From NCBI RefSeq assembly GCF_030272615.1, contig NC_081412.1:340379370-340443369 (forward strand): a stretch of 64,000 nt of DNA, written 5' to 3'. This document shows, one piece after another, positions 10,974 through 22,799 of the stretch (position 1 is its first letter; each line of letters begins with the position of its first letter). Position numbers and translations under genes: made by a program. The notes below the pieces were generated by a model. The model searched no databases. It saw only the letters and a program-made list of their open reading frames with translations, and was not told the origin of the DNA. The DNA comes from Cryptomeria japonica. Its lineage: Eukaryota; Streptophyta; Pinopsida; Cupressales; Cupressaceae.

Positions 10974-13136
10974 TGATAGGGAGATTGCTAGGTAAGTGCT
11001 CAAAAGGCCAATTTTGGTCAAGAAGTCATAAAAAGGAAACAAAGTATTGTTTATGTCTGCTCCTTATGTTGGCCAATACCAAGATTAGTTGCAATAGTCA
11101 CGTCTCTCTCTACAAGTCTTCACCAACAACCTCCCTTTTTGGTGATAGCTCATGCCCATGCTCAAACCTACTCAAATTGCTCACTCCACCCATCTACACA
11201 TCCTCAATCTCTGTTCTTTTTGCATTCAACCCTCTGTTTCAGAGTGCATTAGGATTCTTCAACATGGAAATGTAGGGGCAGCAAGGTTTTTTTCAAGTTT
11301 GACACCCAACTTAGTTTAAGGCTCATAGCCCTTAGCTTACTCAAAACACCAACCAAAAGTCAAAAACCTCCAAAAGGATTACACACTGTCCAAGGGCCTA
11401 TTTGATGCTCATTTCATTATTTTGGAGAGATCTCATAAGGTTTCAAAAACCCCAAACTCCTCCTTATAACCGGGTTTATGCATTTTGACAAAAATAGTCA
11501 ATTGTGTGTTATGCAGTCAAAAGGGCTACTAGCCCGTGGAGGCCCAATTGGCCAAATTTTGCTCATGCTGCCCAATGATGGGCTTATTGACCATGGGAGA
11601 TGATTTGGTTAGTGTGGAATAGGTCTAAACAAAGGGATTTTTGTCGTTTGGGACTCCCTCAACCTGGTTTAGTGACTGTCCACAAAATTAGGCTTAAACA
11701 TAGGGTTTCATGAGGGTTTGGATGCTTCCACCATGGATTCCTTCACCAAGCTTGATTCAAACCCCCACACTACTAGGAGACCTCTGCCATAGAAAATTAA
11801 AGCTTCCCCTACCTTTGATTTACAAGCATTATGCCAAACACTTGGCAAGCCATTGAGAAAAATGAAGAGAAATGCCACTGTGACTGTTAAATTGTTGTCC
11901 TTTACCAGTCAACTGCTGCAACTTCTTTGGACCTGCATAATGAAGAGTTTGAATAGGAAGTATACCTTAATGAGGTCTGCAAAACACTAGAGAATCTCCT
12001 ATTACATTTCCTTCTCAGTTACAAGGCTTGGATGATGCTTTTGAAGCATTCCATGAGCATTTGGACAAACACAAAACACAAAAATAATGAACTCACTGTT
12101 TGCTTACAAAAAGAGAATGATTAAATGGAACAAGCTACTCTAACACATCAAGATGATGCTAAAAATCCTTGGCCACATGTCCAAACCTCTGCCTCATTCA
12201 TTTGTTCACTCCAAATTGCTTTTGGGTACAAATCTTGAGTTTTTAATCATGCTACTAGCCGAGTAATCACTACTTGCCTAGTATTCACTCAAGTCCTTCT
12301 TCCAACCACACTTTTGGCATAAAGTAGAGCATATGTACAGTATATACATGAATGCCAACTTGACTAATCCATTTTGTGGGATCCCGGACTTGGATTAGTC
12401 AAGTTGTGGCATTTTCCCACTCCAAACGCTTAACAGGGCAGTGAGCACACAAGAGTGAAAATAATTTTGTATAATCAAATTTTCAAGGAAACCAGAACAA
12501 CAATCACTTAGAGAGCATTGTAAAACTGTTATGCACACTTCCCAAAGGTACAGTATGGACAATGAGAGCTACAGTAGAGACTGTTACTCAAAGGAAGGAA
12601 AAACTAGTCATAAAAGCCAAAATTTCAATGATTTTTATTAAGAAGCTCTTGCTCATACAATCACCAACCTTTCTCAAGGAAAAGGGAGGAATTTTTATAG
12701 AATTTATAATTAGTTACCAAGCTCTGTATGGACATGAGGCTTCCACAACTACATTTTGCTAGAAAAACCCAAAAATGACAAATTTTCAAGCCAAATGACA
12801 ACATTTCTTGCTCCAAGAGGCATTTTTGATAATATAACCTTATCAACTTGTCTAAACAAATTTGATATGCCTAAAAACACTTATCAAACATGTTTCAATG
12901 CTTTGGAAAGCATTAGAAGACCTTTTTGGCAATTTTGCACATTTTTGCCAAAAATTGTCAACTCAAAGCCTGAAAGGCAAAACTTGATCTCTTGAGCCCA
13001 AAATGAGATCAAAACAAAAAAAAAAGACACATAACAACCTAAAAAAACATTATCAACCTAACACAAGACATTAAAAAAATGTAAGCATAAAATACTCAAA
13101 AATGAGAGTTTTACTCAACTAGGTGCTCCTGCACCA
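10974..13136 (-). mobile_element. Solo LTR of a related gypsy family, inserted in chromovirus gag
   Basis: A 2163-bp insertion is flanked by a perfect 5-bp duplication accct (10969-10973 and 13137-13141). Read on the minus strand it starts TGGTGCAGGAGCACCTAG and ends CTCCCTATCA, so it has TG...CA ends. Its first 18 bases differ at one position from the host chromovirus LTR start, which implies a related family in the opposite orientation. There is no internal region, primer site or coding motif, as expected when two LTRs recombine. Removing it restores the gag knuckle frame. Around 12352-12412 it contains a strong hairpin. Confidence 0.82.
12354..12410. repeat. Hairpin inside the solo LTR
   Basis: ACTTGACTAATCC (12358-12370) pairs with GGATTAGTCAAGT (12392-12404), and the arms extend outward through GCC/GGC. 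The loop is 21 bases (attttgtgggatcccggactt). The role is unknown; it could be a cruciform or terminator-like structure of the LTR. Confidence 0.7.
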
Positions 13137-13141
13137 ACCCT

Positions 13142-13867
13142 GCTTGGAGATTTCCAGACAAGGCGAGTACAAGATCATATGGAGGATAAAGGAGGAAAAA
13201 AATTGTTCATGAGAAAGAAGCAAATTTTTTTAATTCACCTTCATTTTAGGCAACACTTGAGACTGGAGAAGCTTTGCTTATGAGGAGGACACTGATCAAA
13301 GTCTCAACCATGAAGGAACCACCACAAAGAAAATCTTTGTTTAGAACGACATGTAAGGCACAAGGAAAGGTATATAAGGTGGTAATTGATTTTGGTTCCA
13401 CTAATAATCTTGTTTCCTTAGAGATGGTAGAAAATTTAAGATTAAAGAGGATCCCTCATACCACACCATATAAGGTGTCTTAGCTAAATAAAGGTCAGCA
13501 AATACTTGTCAGTGAGAAGTCTTGGGTAGAGTTCAAAATTGGTGCTTATGAGAATAAATTTTTGTGTGATATCATTCCCATGGGTGTGTGTCACATTCTA
13601 CTTGGTAGACCTTGGAAATATGACAGGGAGACCCAACATGATGGGCAGAAGAATGTCCATGTCATCATGAAATGGGGAGTATCATTTACACTTACCCCAT
13701 TAAAGGAAGATGAGAGTGTAGTCCATGAAGGACCTAGTGTGATGGTGTTGAAGGAGAAGGAGTTAATGAAGGGTGTTGAGGAAGAGGAGTGTGGCTATGC
13801 CATTGTGGGGAAGCTAATCTCAGAAGTAGCAGATAAAGATAGTAAGGAAGTCCCTAAAGAAGCGTAG
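13142..13867 (+). pseudogene. pro: Chromovirus gag C-terminus and aspartic protease
   Basis: The segment begins with the second half of the gag zinc knuckle. Between about 13274 and 13640 it encodes a retroviral-type aspartic protease: VYKVVIDFGSTNNLVSLEMV carries the active-site loop as Asp-Phe-Gly, where the family has Asp-Ser/Thr-Gly. ILLGRPWKYDRETQHDG matches the conserved C-terminal protease flap region. The protease would cut the gag-pol polyprotein in the particle. The changed active-site Ser/Thr and the stops at 13482 and 13865 mark it as non-functional. Confidence 0.82.
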
Positions 13868-13931
13868 ACCCTACTTGATAAGTATGAAGGTATAGTAATG
13901 AAGGAATTAGCTAATTCCTTGCCCCCCATCC

Positions 13932-15215
13932 GTGATGTGTCATCATATTGATCTCATTTCTGGTGCAAGCCTACCAAACAAGGCAACATACAAGATGACA
14001 CCTCAACAAAATGAGGAGATTAAGAAGCAAGTCCAAGAGTTGCTTGATAGGGGCTTGGTGAGAAAAAGTTTGAGTCCATGTGTTGTGCCAACTATTTTGG
14101 CACCCAAAAAGGATGGAGATTGGAGGTTATGTCCTGATTCTAGGGCTATCAAGAAGATAACCATCAGATATAGATTCCCCATACCTCAGATGGAAGATCT
14201 CATGGATAGTCTGGTTGGAGCAAGGTATTTTTCTAAAATTGACCTAAAGAGTGGCTATCACCAAATAAGGATTAGAGAGGGGGATGAGTGGAAGACAACT
14301 TTCAAGACTAATTAAGGCCTTTATGAATGGCTTGTCATGCCTTTTGGGCTATCTAATTCCCCTAGCACATTCATCAGACTCGTGAATGAGGTCCTAAGAG
14401 AATTCATAAATAATTTTGTAGTGGTATATTTAGATGATATATTGGTATTCAACAGGACTAAGAAAGACCATTTGACACACTTGGATAGGGTGTTAGGGAG
14501 GTTGGATGAAGAGAAATTGATGATCAATCTCAAGAAGTGTGAATGGGTGAAAGAAGAGTTGGTATATTTGGGGTTTGTCATTGCACAAGGGGCCTTAAAA
14601 ATGGATCCACAAAAGGTAGAGGCCATACTCAGCTGGACAACACCTAAATCAGTTGGGGAAGTCAGAAGTTTCCATGAGTTAGAAACCTTCTACCGCAAGT
14701 TCATCAAGAATTTCAGTCATATTATCGCACCCATGATAGACACCATCAAGAGAGAGAAGATGAACAAATTCCAATGGACCAAAGAGGCTAATCAGATTTT
14801 TGAGTACCTCAAGACAAGAGTAGTACATCAACCTATCCTTACTTTACCTGATTTCGATAAGGTATTTACAATAGAGTGCGATGCTAGTGGCTATGGCATA
14901 GGGGAAGTGTTGAGTCAAGAAGGGAAGCCAATAACTTTCTCTAGTGAGAAATTGAATGAAGCCAAAAAGAAGTATTCATCCTATGATTTGGAGCTATATG
15001 CCACACTACAAACACTTAAAAAATAGAGACACTACCTACTACCCATGGAGTTTGTAGTATATACAGATAACCATGCTTTGAGTTTCCTAAACAGTCAAGA
15101 GAAGTTGAGTCATCAACACATGAAGTGGATGGAGCAATTGTAGTCCTATACCTTCACCATAAAGCACAAGAAAGGGCAGGTTAACAAGGTAGCTGATGCT
15201 TTGAGTAGGAGGACA
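13932..15215 (+). pseudogene. pol: Chromovirus reverse transcriptase and RNase H
   Basis: Reverse transcriptase is clear: [45 protein letters not shown] and the catalytic box VVVYLDDILVF with both aspartates intact. RNase H follows with FTIECDASGYGIGEVLSQEG, then YTDNHAL, and ends near KVADALSRR (about 15210). Together they copy element RNA to DNA and remove the RNA strand. An in-frame TAA at about 14313 (before GLYEWLVMPFGL) fits a C-to-T change of a Gln codon. Further stops lie near 15024 and 15140. Confidence 0.92.
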
Positions 15216-15292
15216 ATGATGATACAAGAGGTGCAGCTTCAAAGTGTGGAAATTGATTCCTTAAGAGGTATCTATCAGAATGATGCAGACTC

Positions 15293-16488
15293 ATGAAGTG
15301 TTTTTTTATTTGTGAGCATGGATCTTTTCATAGTGAGTATGCAGATTATGTATTACAAGGTGGTCTTTTGTTTAAGGGAGCTCAGTTGTGTGTCCCACAG
15401 TGTTCTATGAGCGAGAATTTGATCAGAGAGAAGCATAGTGGCAGTCTAGGAGGACATTTTGGATGTGATAAGACATTGGATCATGTCAAAAGGTTTTACC
15501 ACTAGCCTAAGATGTACCTAGATGTGAAGAAGTTTGTGGAAGGTTGTGGTATATGTTAGAGAGAAAAGGGGTCAAGTTGTAATGTAGGGTTGTACTAACC
15601 TCTTCCCATACCTAATAGACCATGGGAAGCCATCCGTATAGATTTTGTTTTGGGTCTACCAAGGACCACAAGGGGATATGACAATGTGTATGTAGTTGTA
15701 GATAGGTTTAGCAAGATGGCTCACTTCATTGCATGCAAAACAACCAATTAGGCCTCCCACATTGCAAGCTTATTATTTAAGGAGATTGTAAGGATCCATG
15801 GATTGCCATTATCAATTGTGTCGAACAAAGATTCAAAGTTTATTGGACAATTTTGGAGGATATTGTGGAGAAAAATAGGAACCAATCTAACTTTTAGTTT
15901 TGCCTATCATCCAGAAACAAAGGGGCAGACTGAGGTTGTCAATAGGTCATTAGGCAACCTACTGAGATGTCTGACTAAGGAGCACAATCAGTCATGGGAT
16001 CTAATCCTACCATAGTCAGAGCATGCATACAATGATTTAATCAACTAGAGCATAGGGAAGAGTCTATTTGAAGTTGTCTATGGAGTACATCCTAGAGGTA
16101 TCTATGAATTGAGAGATTTGAGTGAAATGGATAGGAGTGCCCAAGGTGAAGACTTTGTAGTAACTGTGCATGACATCCATAAGAAGATCAGGGAGACACT
16201 TGAGAAGAATGTAGACAAGTATAAGCGGAAGGAGGACTTGAAGAGGAAAGATGCACAATTCAAGGTGGGTGATCTAGTATTGGCACATTTGAGGAAGGAG
16301 ATATTGCTAAAGGGAAAGTACATAAAGATAATGATGATGAAGATAGGGCCATGTAAAGTGGTTCACACATATGGTAACAATTCTTATGAGATTGAACTCC
16401 CACTGGGGGTTGCTATCTCACCTATATTCAATGTAGAAGATTTGTATCCCTATAAGGAATCTGATTTTCTAGGTCAAGAAGAAGAATG
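15293..16488 (+). pseudogene. int: Chromovirus integrase
   Basis: The N-terminal zinc finger reads HSGSLGGHFGCDKTLDHV and continues to CGIC. The catalytic core runs from [18 protein letters not shown] through SIVSNKDSKFIGQFW to HPETKGQTEVVNRSLGNL, giving the D, D and E positions. The C-terminal part (about 16260-16455) carries the GPF/Y-like module IGPCKVVHTYGNNSYEIEL. Integrase inserts the DNA copy into chromatin. Stops near 15504, 15557, 15750, 16014 and 16046 interrupt it. Confidence 0.9.
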
Positions 16489-16578
16489 AGCTAAAGATGC
16501 TGATATGGAATGAGTCAAGGACCTTCCACCTGCTCAGCCTATGCAACTTGAAGCCATTTGGACTCAAGAGAAGTGAAG

Positions 16579-16716
16579 AGGACAAGGAGGATAGTTTATA
16601 AGGAGCACCTAGTCAAGTGGCTAGGACTACCAAATGAAGATGCCACCTGGATGTCAGAGGAGGATATAGCACAACATAGGGTCTCAGTTGCAGATCTCAT
16701 TTCATTAGGAGCATGA
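16579..16716 (+). pseudogene. Chromodomain of chromovirus integrase
   Basis: In a frame different from the preceding integrase, VYKEHLVKWLGLPNEDATWM, then SEEDIAQHR, and an end at ISLGA-stop form the C-terminal two thirds of a classical chromodomain (aromatic Tyr, Trp and Trp positions visible). In chromoviruses this domain steers insertion toward modified histones. The frame change relative to 15293-16488 indicates a small indel between 16489 and 16578. Confidence 0.85.
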
Positions 16717-16737
16717 AATATTTCCTCTCTGGGTGTA

Positions 16738-16917
16738 TGGTGTAGGAGCATCTAGAGTCTAGTTACCATGTCAATTAGGTGTTTGAGTCTTAGGAGTTAG
16801 GGGTCATGTCATTTTGATTCAATAAGGTCTATTGAGACAATTTGTAATGTTATTTCATGTTTTTAGGTGGGTATGTCAAATTTGGAGTCGTAATTTGCAA
16901 GTTTGTAAAGTTGTTCT
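16738..16917 (+). repeat. Chromovirus 3' LTR, left piece
   Basis: This 180-bp piece starting TGGTGTAGGAGCATCTAG matches the start of 8896-9871. It is cut by the copia insertion, with target copy gttct at 16913-16917. Confidence 0.9.
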
Positions 16918-18137
16918 TGTTGGCCATTTGGTGGAATTGATTATGTGTTGCATTGATGTTTTGTCATTGATGCCAACACTAGCTGTTTGGAATCTTTACC
17001 GACACCCTTCTGGTCCCGGTAGGTTGAGTGGATTCTGGTTGTTTTGGATGCGGCATGATCCGTTAGGCTCTGGTATAATTTGGTGATTGAATTGGCTTGT
17101 TCACGATACTCATGATCATATTCGGTCAATTGGTTTTGGTCTGGTGATCATATGCTATCCTGCTTGCTTAGAAGCTTAGTTTCTGGTTCTGGCGAGGGTT
17201 TCACTGGCAAAGCTTTTGATGAAGATCTTTGATGAATTGCATAAGTGGTGTTGGTGTAGCTTTTGGTGGAGTTTTAGGATGTTGTTGGTGATCATGTTCG
17301 AGACATGGTAGATGGAGATTATTGATGTAGCGTGTAGATCTATACTGGGTCCCGGTTGATCTAGGTTATGGACCAACTTTAATGTAACGTGTGGATTGGA
17401 CCTCTCAATGTGTTTCCGGGATGTCTTATGTGTTGGATATTATTTTTTTGGTCTAAGGCCGACATGGTTTGTAATTATACAATTGGTTTATTATCTGGTG
17501 GCCAACCTAATTGTTTATGGTCAAGGGTTTTTATATATATATGTAAGATCTCATTGTAGATCATCATGGTTATGTTAGAGGTCATGTTCAAGGAATGTAA
17601 TGTTCGAATAATGTAATATCATTCAGGCAGAGAATTTGGTTGATCATTGGAGATCGAATTAGGTTTATGTAAGAGGGTTTAGTCCTCCGGTATTGAGTTT
17701 AACTAGAATTGTACTCAGACATAGGAGATGCTATCTTTTGCAGTTCAACACTTCTCCGGATTGTAGTCTGGATTTCTATGTAGCCAGTGAGGCTCCTTTT
17801 GTGATGAGTAGCGCGCTCTAGGTTGTTGGCCTTTCTGCAAGTGTAGGCCCCTCAATTGTAATTCACATACTTACTACAGAAGTATTATCTGGTTGTGGGT
17901 AGGCTTACCACCATGGTTTTCCCCTTTACTGGGTTTTCCACATGTAAATCTTGGTGTCATGTGGATGGTTTTTATTATGTGATTATTGTTTATGCTTAAT
18001 TGGTTCAACTACTATTCTGGTATTAATGTTTTGGGTTCCGGTATTAAAGTTTTAAATTGCTAATAGTTCCAGTAATATGTGACAACTAATTCACCCCCCT
18101 CTCTTAGTTGTCTTCCGGTTATTTGAACTCTCTAACA
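16918..18137 (+). repeat. Copia 5' LTR
   Basis: Starts TGTTGGCCATTTGGTGGAAT and ends ACTCTCTAACA; the direct partner is 22800-24024. It contains TATA-like runs near 17531-17541 and the U5 signature (CACCATGGTTTTCCCC, then GGGTTTTCCACATG) at 17909-17945. Confidence 0.92.
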
Positions 18138-18139
18138 AT

Positions 18140-18151
18140 TGGTATCAAAGC
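18140..18151 (+). other. Copia primer-binding site
   Basis: TGGTATCAAAGC starts two bases after the 5' LTR and matches the initiator-Met tRNA site at 11 of 12 positions. Confidence 0.85.
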
Positions 18152-18195
18152 TTTGGTCCTCTCTGTAGAAAGATTAACCGCTTGAGGAAGATCCT

Positions 18196-19242
18196 ATGGT
18201 CACTAACAGTTCAAGTTCATCTAGTTCTTTTGGAGCTATCTTTCGGAAGGATATTCCGAGGCTTGATGGAACAAATTACACAATATGGAAGATTCGGATG
18301 GAGACTCATATGAGATGTCTTGGCAAGGAGATTTGTGAGATCACACAGAATGGTGTCACAACTTATAATCTAGGATCTGACAATCTTCCTCCGACAAACC
18401 TGGACAAGTAGCTTGAGAATGATTGTAGAGCAAGAGAAGCCCTCTTGTGTGCACTTTTTGATCAACAAATAATGGGATTAACCGACAAATCATCTGGAAA
18501 GGCTATATGGGATAAGTTGGAGACTCTTAATGAAGGTGACCCTACAGTGAATATTGCTAGACTTGATGGTTACCGGGTGAGATATGAAAACATGAAGATG
18601 GAATAAGATGAAAGGATTACTGCATACATGGAAAGGGTAAATGAGATTGTTATGGGAATTCAATGTTGTGGTGGAACTCTGAGCGAAGATGAAATTGTTT
18701 CTAAAGTCCCGAGAGCTCTACCACTGGCTTAACAAATGAAGGCTACTGCTCTTAATGAGTTGAGAACAATGGCTAATACATCTATCAACATAGATACTTT
18801 GGTTGGGAAACTATCCGCTTTTCAGATTGAAGAATTTGGACCTTCTGGAGCTATTAAGTTTGAACCTTCTTTTCATGCATCTACATCTACAACCGGTAAG
18901 CAAGACTGGAAAGATTTGTATGCAAAGGAATTAGAAGATATGAAGAGAGAAGATGACGAGTTTGAGCAACTTGAAGCACTATTTTCTAGAAGAGTACCTA
19001 AAGGACCGGTAGGAAGTAAGTATGAAGGAAAATCACCTTTTAAATGTTTTGCATCTAATAAGGTTGGTCATTTTGCATCTAGATGTCCTGAAAGGAATTC
19101 AAGATCTGAAGAAAGAGCTAGAAGATCATTTAATCCTAACCCTGGATATCAGAACAAGTACAAGTACAAGGAAAACATAGACAAATCATGCTACATAGTG
19201 GATGAGGAAGCCACTACTAATTCTGATGATGAACCGACATAA
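18196..19242 (+). pseudogene. gag: Copia gag
   Basis: The ATG at 18196 begins MVTNSSSSSSSFGAIFRKDI and continues to LDGTNYTIWKIRMETHM, the usual opening of copia gag. Helical core sequence follows through about 18830, and the knuckle reads CFASNKVGHFASRC at about 19048-19086. The second zinc Cys is Ser, so the finger cannot bind normally. In-frame stops at 18409, 18604 and 18730 break the frame. Gag would form the particle and bind element RNA. Confidence 0.85.
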
Positions 19243-19278
19243 GACTCTGCTAGTGGTTCCGTCAATGGGAAGGAATGT

Positions 19279-19750
19279 GTGTTCCTGGCTATCAAGGAAG
19301 ATGATCCGGCACTGGAAGTGAATGTATCTGAAGAGAAGGCACTTGTTGCTAAAATTGAAGACAAGGATGAATGGGTAATTGACAATGCTTTTTCACATCA
19401 TATGACTGGAGATAAAGAGAAGTTTATATCTTTGCAAGAATTTGATGGCGGTCTAGTTAGATTTGGAGATGACAAAGCATGTATGATCAAAGGAAAAGAA
19501 ACTATATCATTAGATGGTAAGAATAATACTGACAATGTTTATTATGTTGAAGGTTTAAGGCATAATCTTTTGAGTGTAGGACAATTGGTAGATAAGGGAT
19601 TTCAATTACAGTTCAAGGATGGAAAATGCAAAATCATTAACAGATCTAGTTTAGAGAGTGCAACCAGTACACAGACAAAAGGTAATATATTTCATTTGAA
19701 CTCCGATGAGAAGACATGTTTGATTACACAAATTGATGAGAGTTGCCTAT
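19279..19750 (+). pseudogene. pro: Copia protease
   Basis: EWVIDNAFSHHMTGDKEKF aligns with the copia protease signature, in which the active-site triad is Asp-Ser-Gly. Here it is Asp-Asn-Ala, so catalysis is lost. The frame continues through VYYVEGLRHNLLSVGQLVDK, the conserved end of the domain, to ITQIDESCL just before a stop at 19750. Confidence 0.85.
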
Positions 19751-20565
19751 GACATAGAAGGCTGTGTCATGTGAATTTTGATTGCATTGTGAAAAAACGT
19801 TCAACTAAGGCAGTTAGGGATATACCTAAGATTATGAAGCCCTATAATCTGGTATGTAAAGAATGTCAAATGGGTAAACAGGTCAGAACCTCTTTTAGGA
19901 GTATACAAGATAAATCAAATGATGTTCTTGATCTTATTCATACTGATTTGTGTGGACCTGCTAGAGTTAAAAGTTTTCAAGGTGATAGATATTTCATGCT
20001 AATCATTGATGATTATTTTAGAATGATGTGGGTTACTTTTCTAGAAGAGAAATCTGAATCATTTGCAAAGTTTAAAATCTTTAAGGCTAAAGTGGAAACT
20101 AAGACATGATTGAATATTAAATGTTTAAGGTCAGATCATGGTGGAGAATTCACATCCGGTGAGTTTAATAAATTTTGTGAGAAGCATGGTATAAGAAGAC
20201 AATTTTCTGCTCCCCGGAAACCTCAGCAGAATGGAGTTGTGGAAAGGAAGAACAAAACTATCTTGGATGCTGATAGAAAAATGATGATGGAAGCTAGTTT
20301 ACCTCATATCTATTGGAGAGAAGCAGTGAGCACAACTGGTTATACATTCAACAGAGTACATATCAAAGGAGAAACCGGTAAGACACCTTATGAATTATGG
20401 TTTGGCAATACACCTACAGTTAAGTATTTCAGAATTTATGGTAGTAAATGTTATATTAGGAGAGATGATATCATTGGGAAATTTGATCCTAGATGTGATG
20501 AAGGCATATTTCTTGGTTATTCTAATGAAAGAAAAGCATATAGATGTTATAACAAGAGATTGTAG
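19751..20565 (+). pseudogene. int: Copia integrase
   Basis: The zinc finger begins HRRLCHVNFDCIVKK and ends CKECQMGKQ (HHCC). The catalytic core shows LIHTDLCGPARVKSFQGDRY, LRSDHGGEFTSGEFNKFCEK and PQQNGVVERKN, giving the D, D and E residues. It ends near GYSNERKAYRCYNKRL. A TGA at 20107 and a TAG at 20563 interrupt it. Shadow frames on both strands at 20390-20616 are not genes. Confidence 0.9.
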
Positions 20566-20831
20566 AGAATTGTGGAGAATGATAATGTCAAAGTAGATGA
20601 GTTGAACAGAAGTCAAATCAGAGTTTATGAGAAGGAACTGGCAATGGAAATGATTATATCTGAACTGGTAGCACCTTTATCAGAACATAGTGTTGAAACA
20701 GTTACTCCGACAGTATCAGAGAATTCTACAGTAATTGAAGAATAGGGAAGAGGAATAGAAAGTCATAAGACTCCAAAGCATGTGAGATTGAATCATTCAG
20801 AAGATCAGATCATTGGGATAAGAGCAATGGA

Positions 20832-22418
20832 GTGATGACAAGAAGAAGACTGACAAGTAATGAGGTATGTTTAATTTCACAAGTTGAACCAGTATCAATA
20901 ATTGAGGCATGTAAAGATGAATATTGGTTGAAAGCTATGGAAGAAGAATTAGATCAGATTGAGAAAAATAACACATGGACCTTGGTTCCCCGACCTAAAA
21001 ATAAAAATGTTATTGGAACTAAATGGGTTTTTAGGAATAAATTGAATGAGGATGGTCAAGTTATAAGGAATAAGGCTAGATTGGTTTGTAAAGGATATTC
21101 TCAGAAGGAAGGAATTGATTATGGAGAGACTTTTGCACCTGTAGCTAGGATTGAAGTTGTAAGATTATTTCTTGCCTATGCTGCTTATAAAAACTGCAAG
21201 GTTTATCAGATGGATGTTAAATGTGCATTTTTGAATGGGGATCTTAATGAGGAAGTTTATATTGAGCAACCTGATGGTTTTTCACTATCAGATGATACAA
21301 ATATGGTTTGTAGGTTAAGGAAAGCTTTATATGGATTGAAACAAGCACCTAGAGCTTGGTATGCAAGGTTGGATAAATATCTTTTGAAGCCTGGTTTTAC
21401 TAAGGGCAGTGTTGATAGTAATTTATATTATAAGATTACTGATGATGATATATTGATTATTGAAGTATTTGTTGATGACATTATTTTTGGAGGTGAAGAT
21501 AAGTGATGCATAGAATTTTCTAAGAATATGGAGAAAGAATTTGAGATGTCTATGATTGGTGAGATGAAATTTTTCTTAGGTTTGCAGATTACTCAGACTG
21601 ACAAAGGTATTTTCATCTGTCAAACTAAATATGCTAAGGAATTGTTGAAAAAATTTGGTATGGGAGATTCTAAACCGGTAAGTACTCCTATGGTTACAAG
21701 TGAGAGATTGACAAGAAAAGATGTTTTTGCACTGGTAAATCCTACAAGATACAAATCTATGATTGGAGGTCTTCTTTATTTGACTCAGATTGGGCCTGAC
21801 ATTATGAATGTTGTTTGTATTGTTTCAAGATTTCAGAGTGATCCTAGAGGAAATCATGAGATTGCAGTGAAAAGGATTTTTAGATACTTGCAAGGTACAT
21901 CAGAATATGGTTTGCGGTACCCTAAGGATGATAACTTTACTTTATGTGCATATACATATGCTGGTTGGGCTAGAAATATTGATGATCGGAAAAGCACTTC
22001 CGGTGGAGGTTTCTTTCTTGGAAAGTTGGTTTCATGGATCAACTAGAAATAGTCATGTACTTCTTTATCTACTGTTGAAGCTGAGTATGTTGTAGCTGCT
22101 ACTAACTGTACACAAGTTTTATAGATGAAGCAAATATTGAAGGATATAAAGGTGGATTGTGATGCACCGATAGTTATTCACTGTGATAACTCTGCTGCTA
22201 TTAATATATCAAAGAATATGGTATTTCATTCTAAAACAAAGCACATATCTATCAAGTATAAATTTTTGAATGAAAAGGTGGAAGCAAATGAAGTTAGACT
22301 GGTTTATGTGAACACTAAAGAGCAGATTGCAGATATTTACACTAAACCTTTGCCCAAGGAATCATTTGAGTATCTGAGAGACAGATTGGGAGTTTTTGCC
22401 CCTCCGCTAGAGATTTGA
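20832..22418 (+). pseudogene. pol: Copia reverse transcriptase and RNase H
   Basis: RT opens with [20 protein letters not shown] and [20 protein letters not shown]. It continues with [20 protein letters not shown] and [15 protein letters not shown], and has the catalytic box [11 protein letters not shown] with both aspartates. A TGA at about 21504 splits it from FFLGLQITQTDKGIF. RNase H follows with YAGWARNIDDRKSTSGG, IHCDNSAAINISKN and HISIKYKFLNEKV, ending IADIYTKPLPKESFEYLRD before a stop at 22416. Stops near 22045 and 22122 break the RNase H. Confidence 0.93.
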
Positions 22419-22799
22419 TTGATGCGGTTTGGCATCAGCCTGACATGCATTATCAAAGATACTATTCATTCCGACATTGATGTGGGATGCTACTGCTCTG
22501 GGGTAGTAGTCAGCTTTGTGATTCAGTGGTTTATGTTTTTGCTTTGATATTTTTGTCAGATTTATGGCATTGATGTCAAAGGGGAAGAGATATTGATGTG
22601 AAAAAGACAAAGAAAGAAAAAGAAAAAGTCAAAGGGGGAGAGATATGAATAAGAAAAGTACAAGGGAGAGATATTAAAATTCAGAGCTGTATGTGGGAGA
22701 TTGTTGACTATCTTCCATTGGGGGAGACTTGTTTGGCATTTCTTGGTACTTAGATGTTTTTCACATCTAGTGTTGCCATCAATGACAAAAGGGGGAGAT
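22419..22799 (+). other. Copia 3' UTR with repeated purine tracts and polypurine tract
   Basis: Several runs such as AAAGGGGAAGAGA, CAAAGGGGGAGAGA and TTGGGGGAGAC precede the authentic polypurine tract AAAAGGGGGAGAT at 22787-22799, directly upstream of the 3' LTR. The stretch TGTTGCCATCAATGACAAAA (22771-22790) is shared with element A at 27885 onward. Confidence 0.75.
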
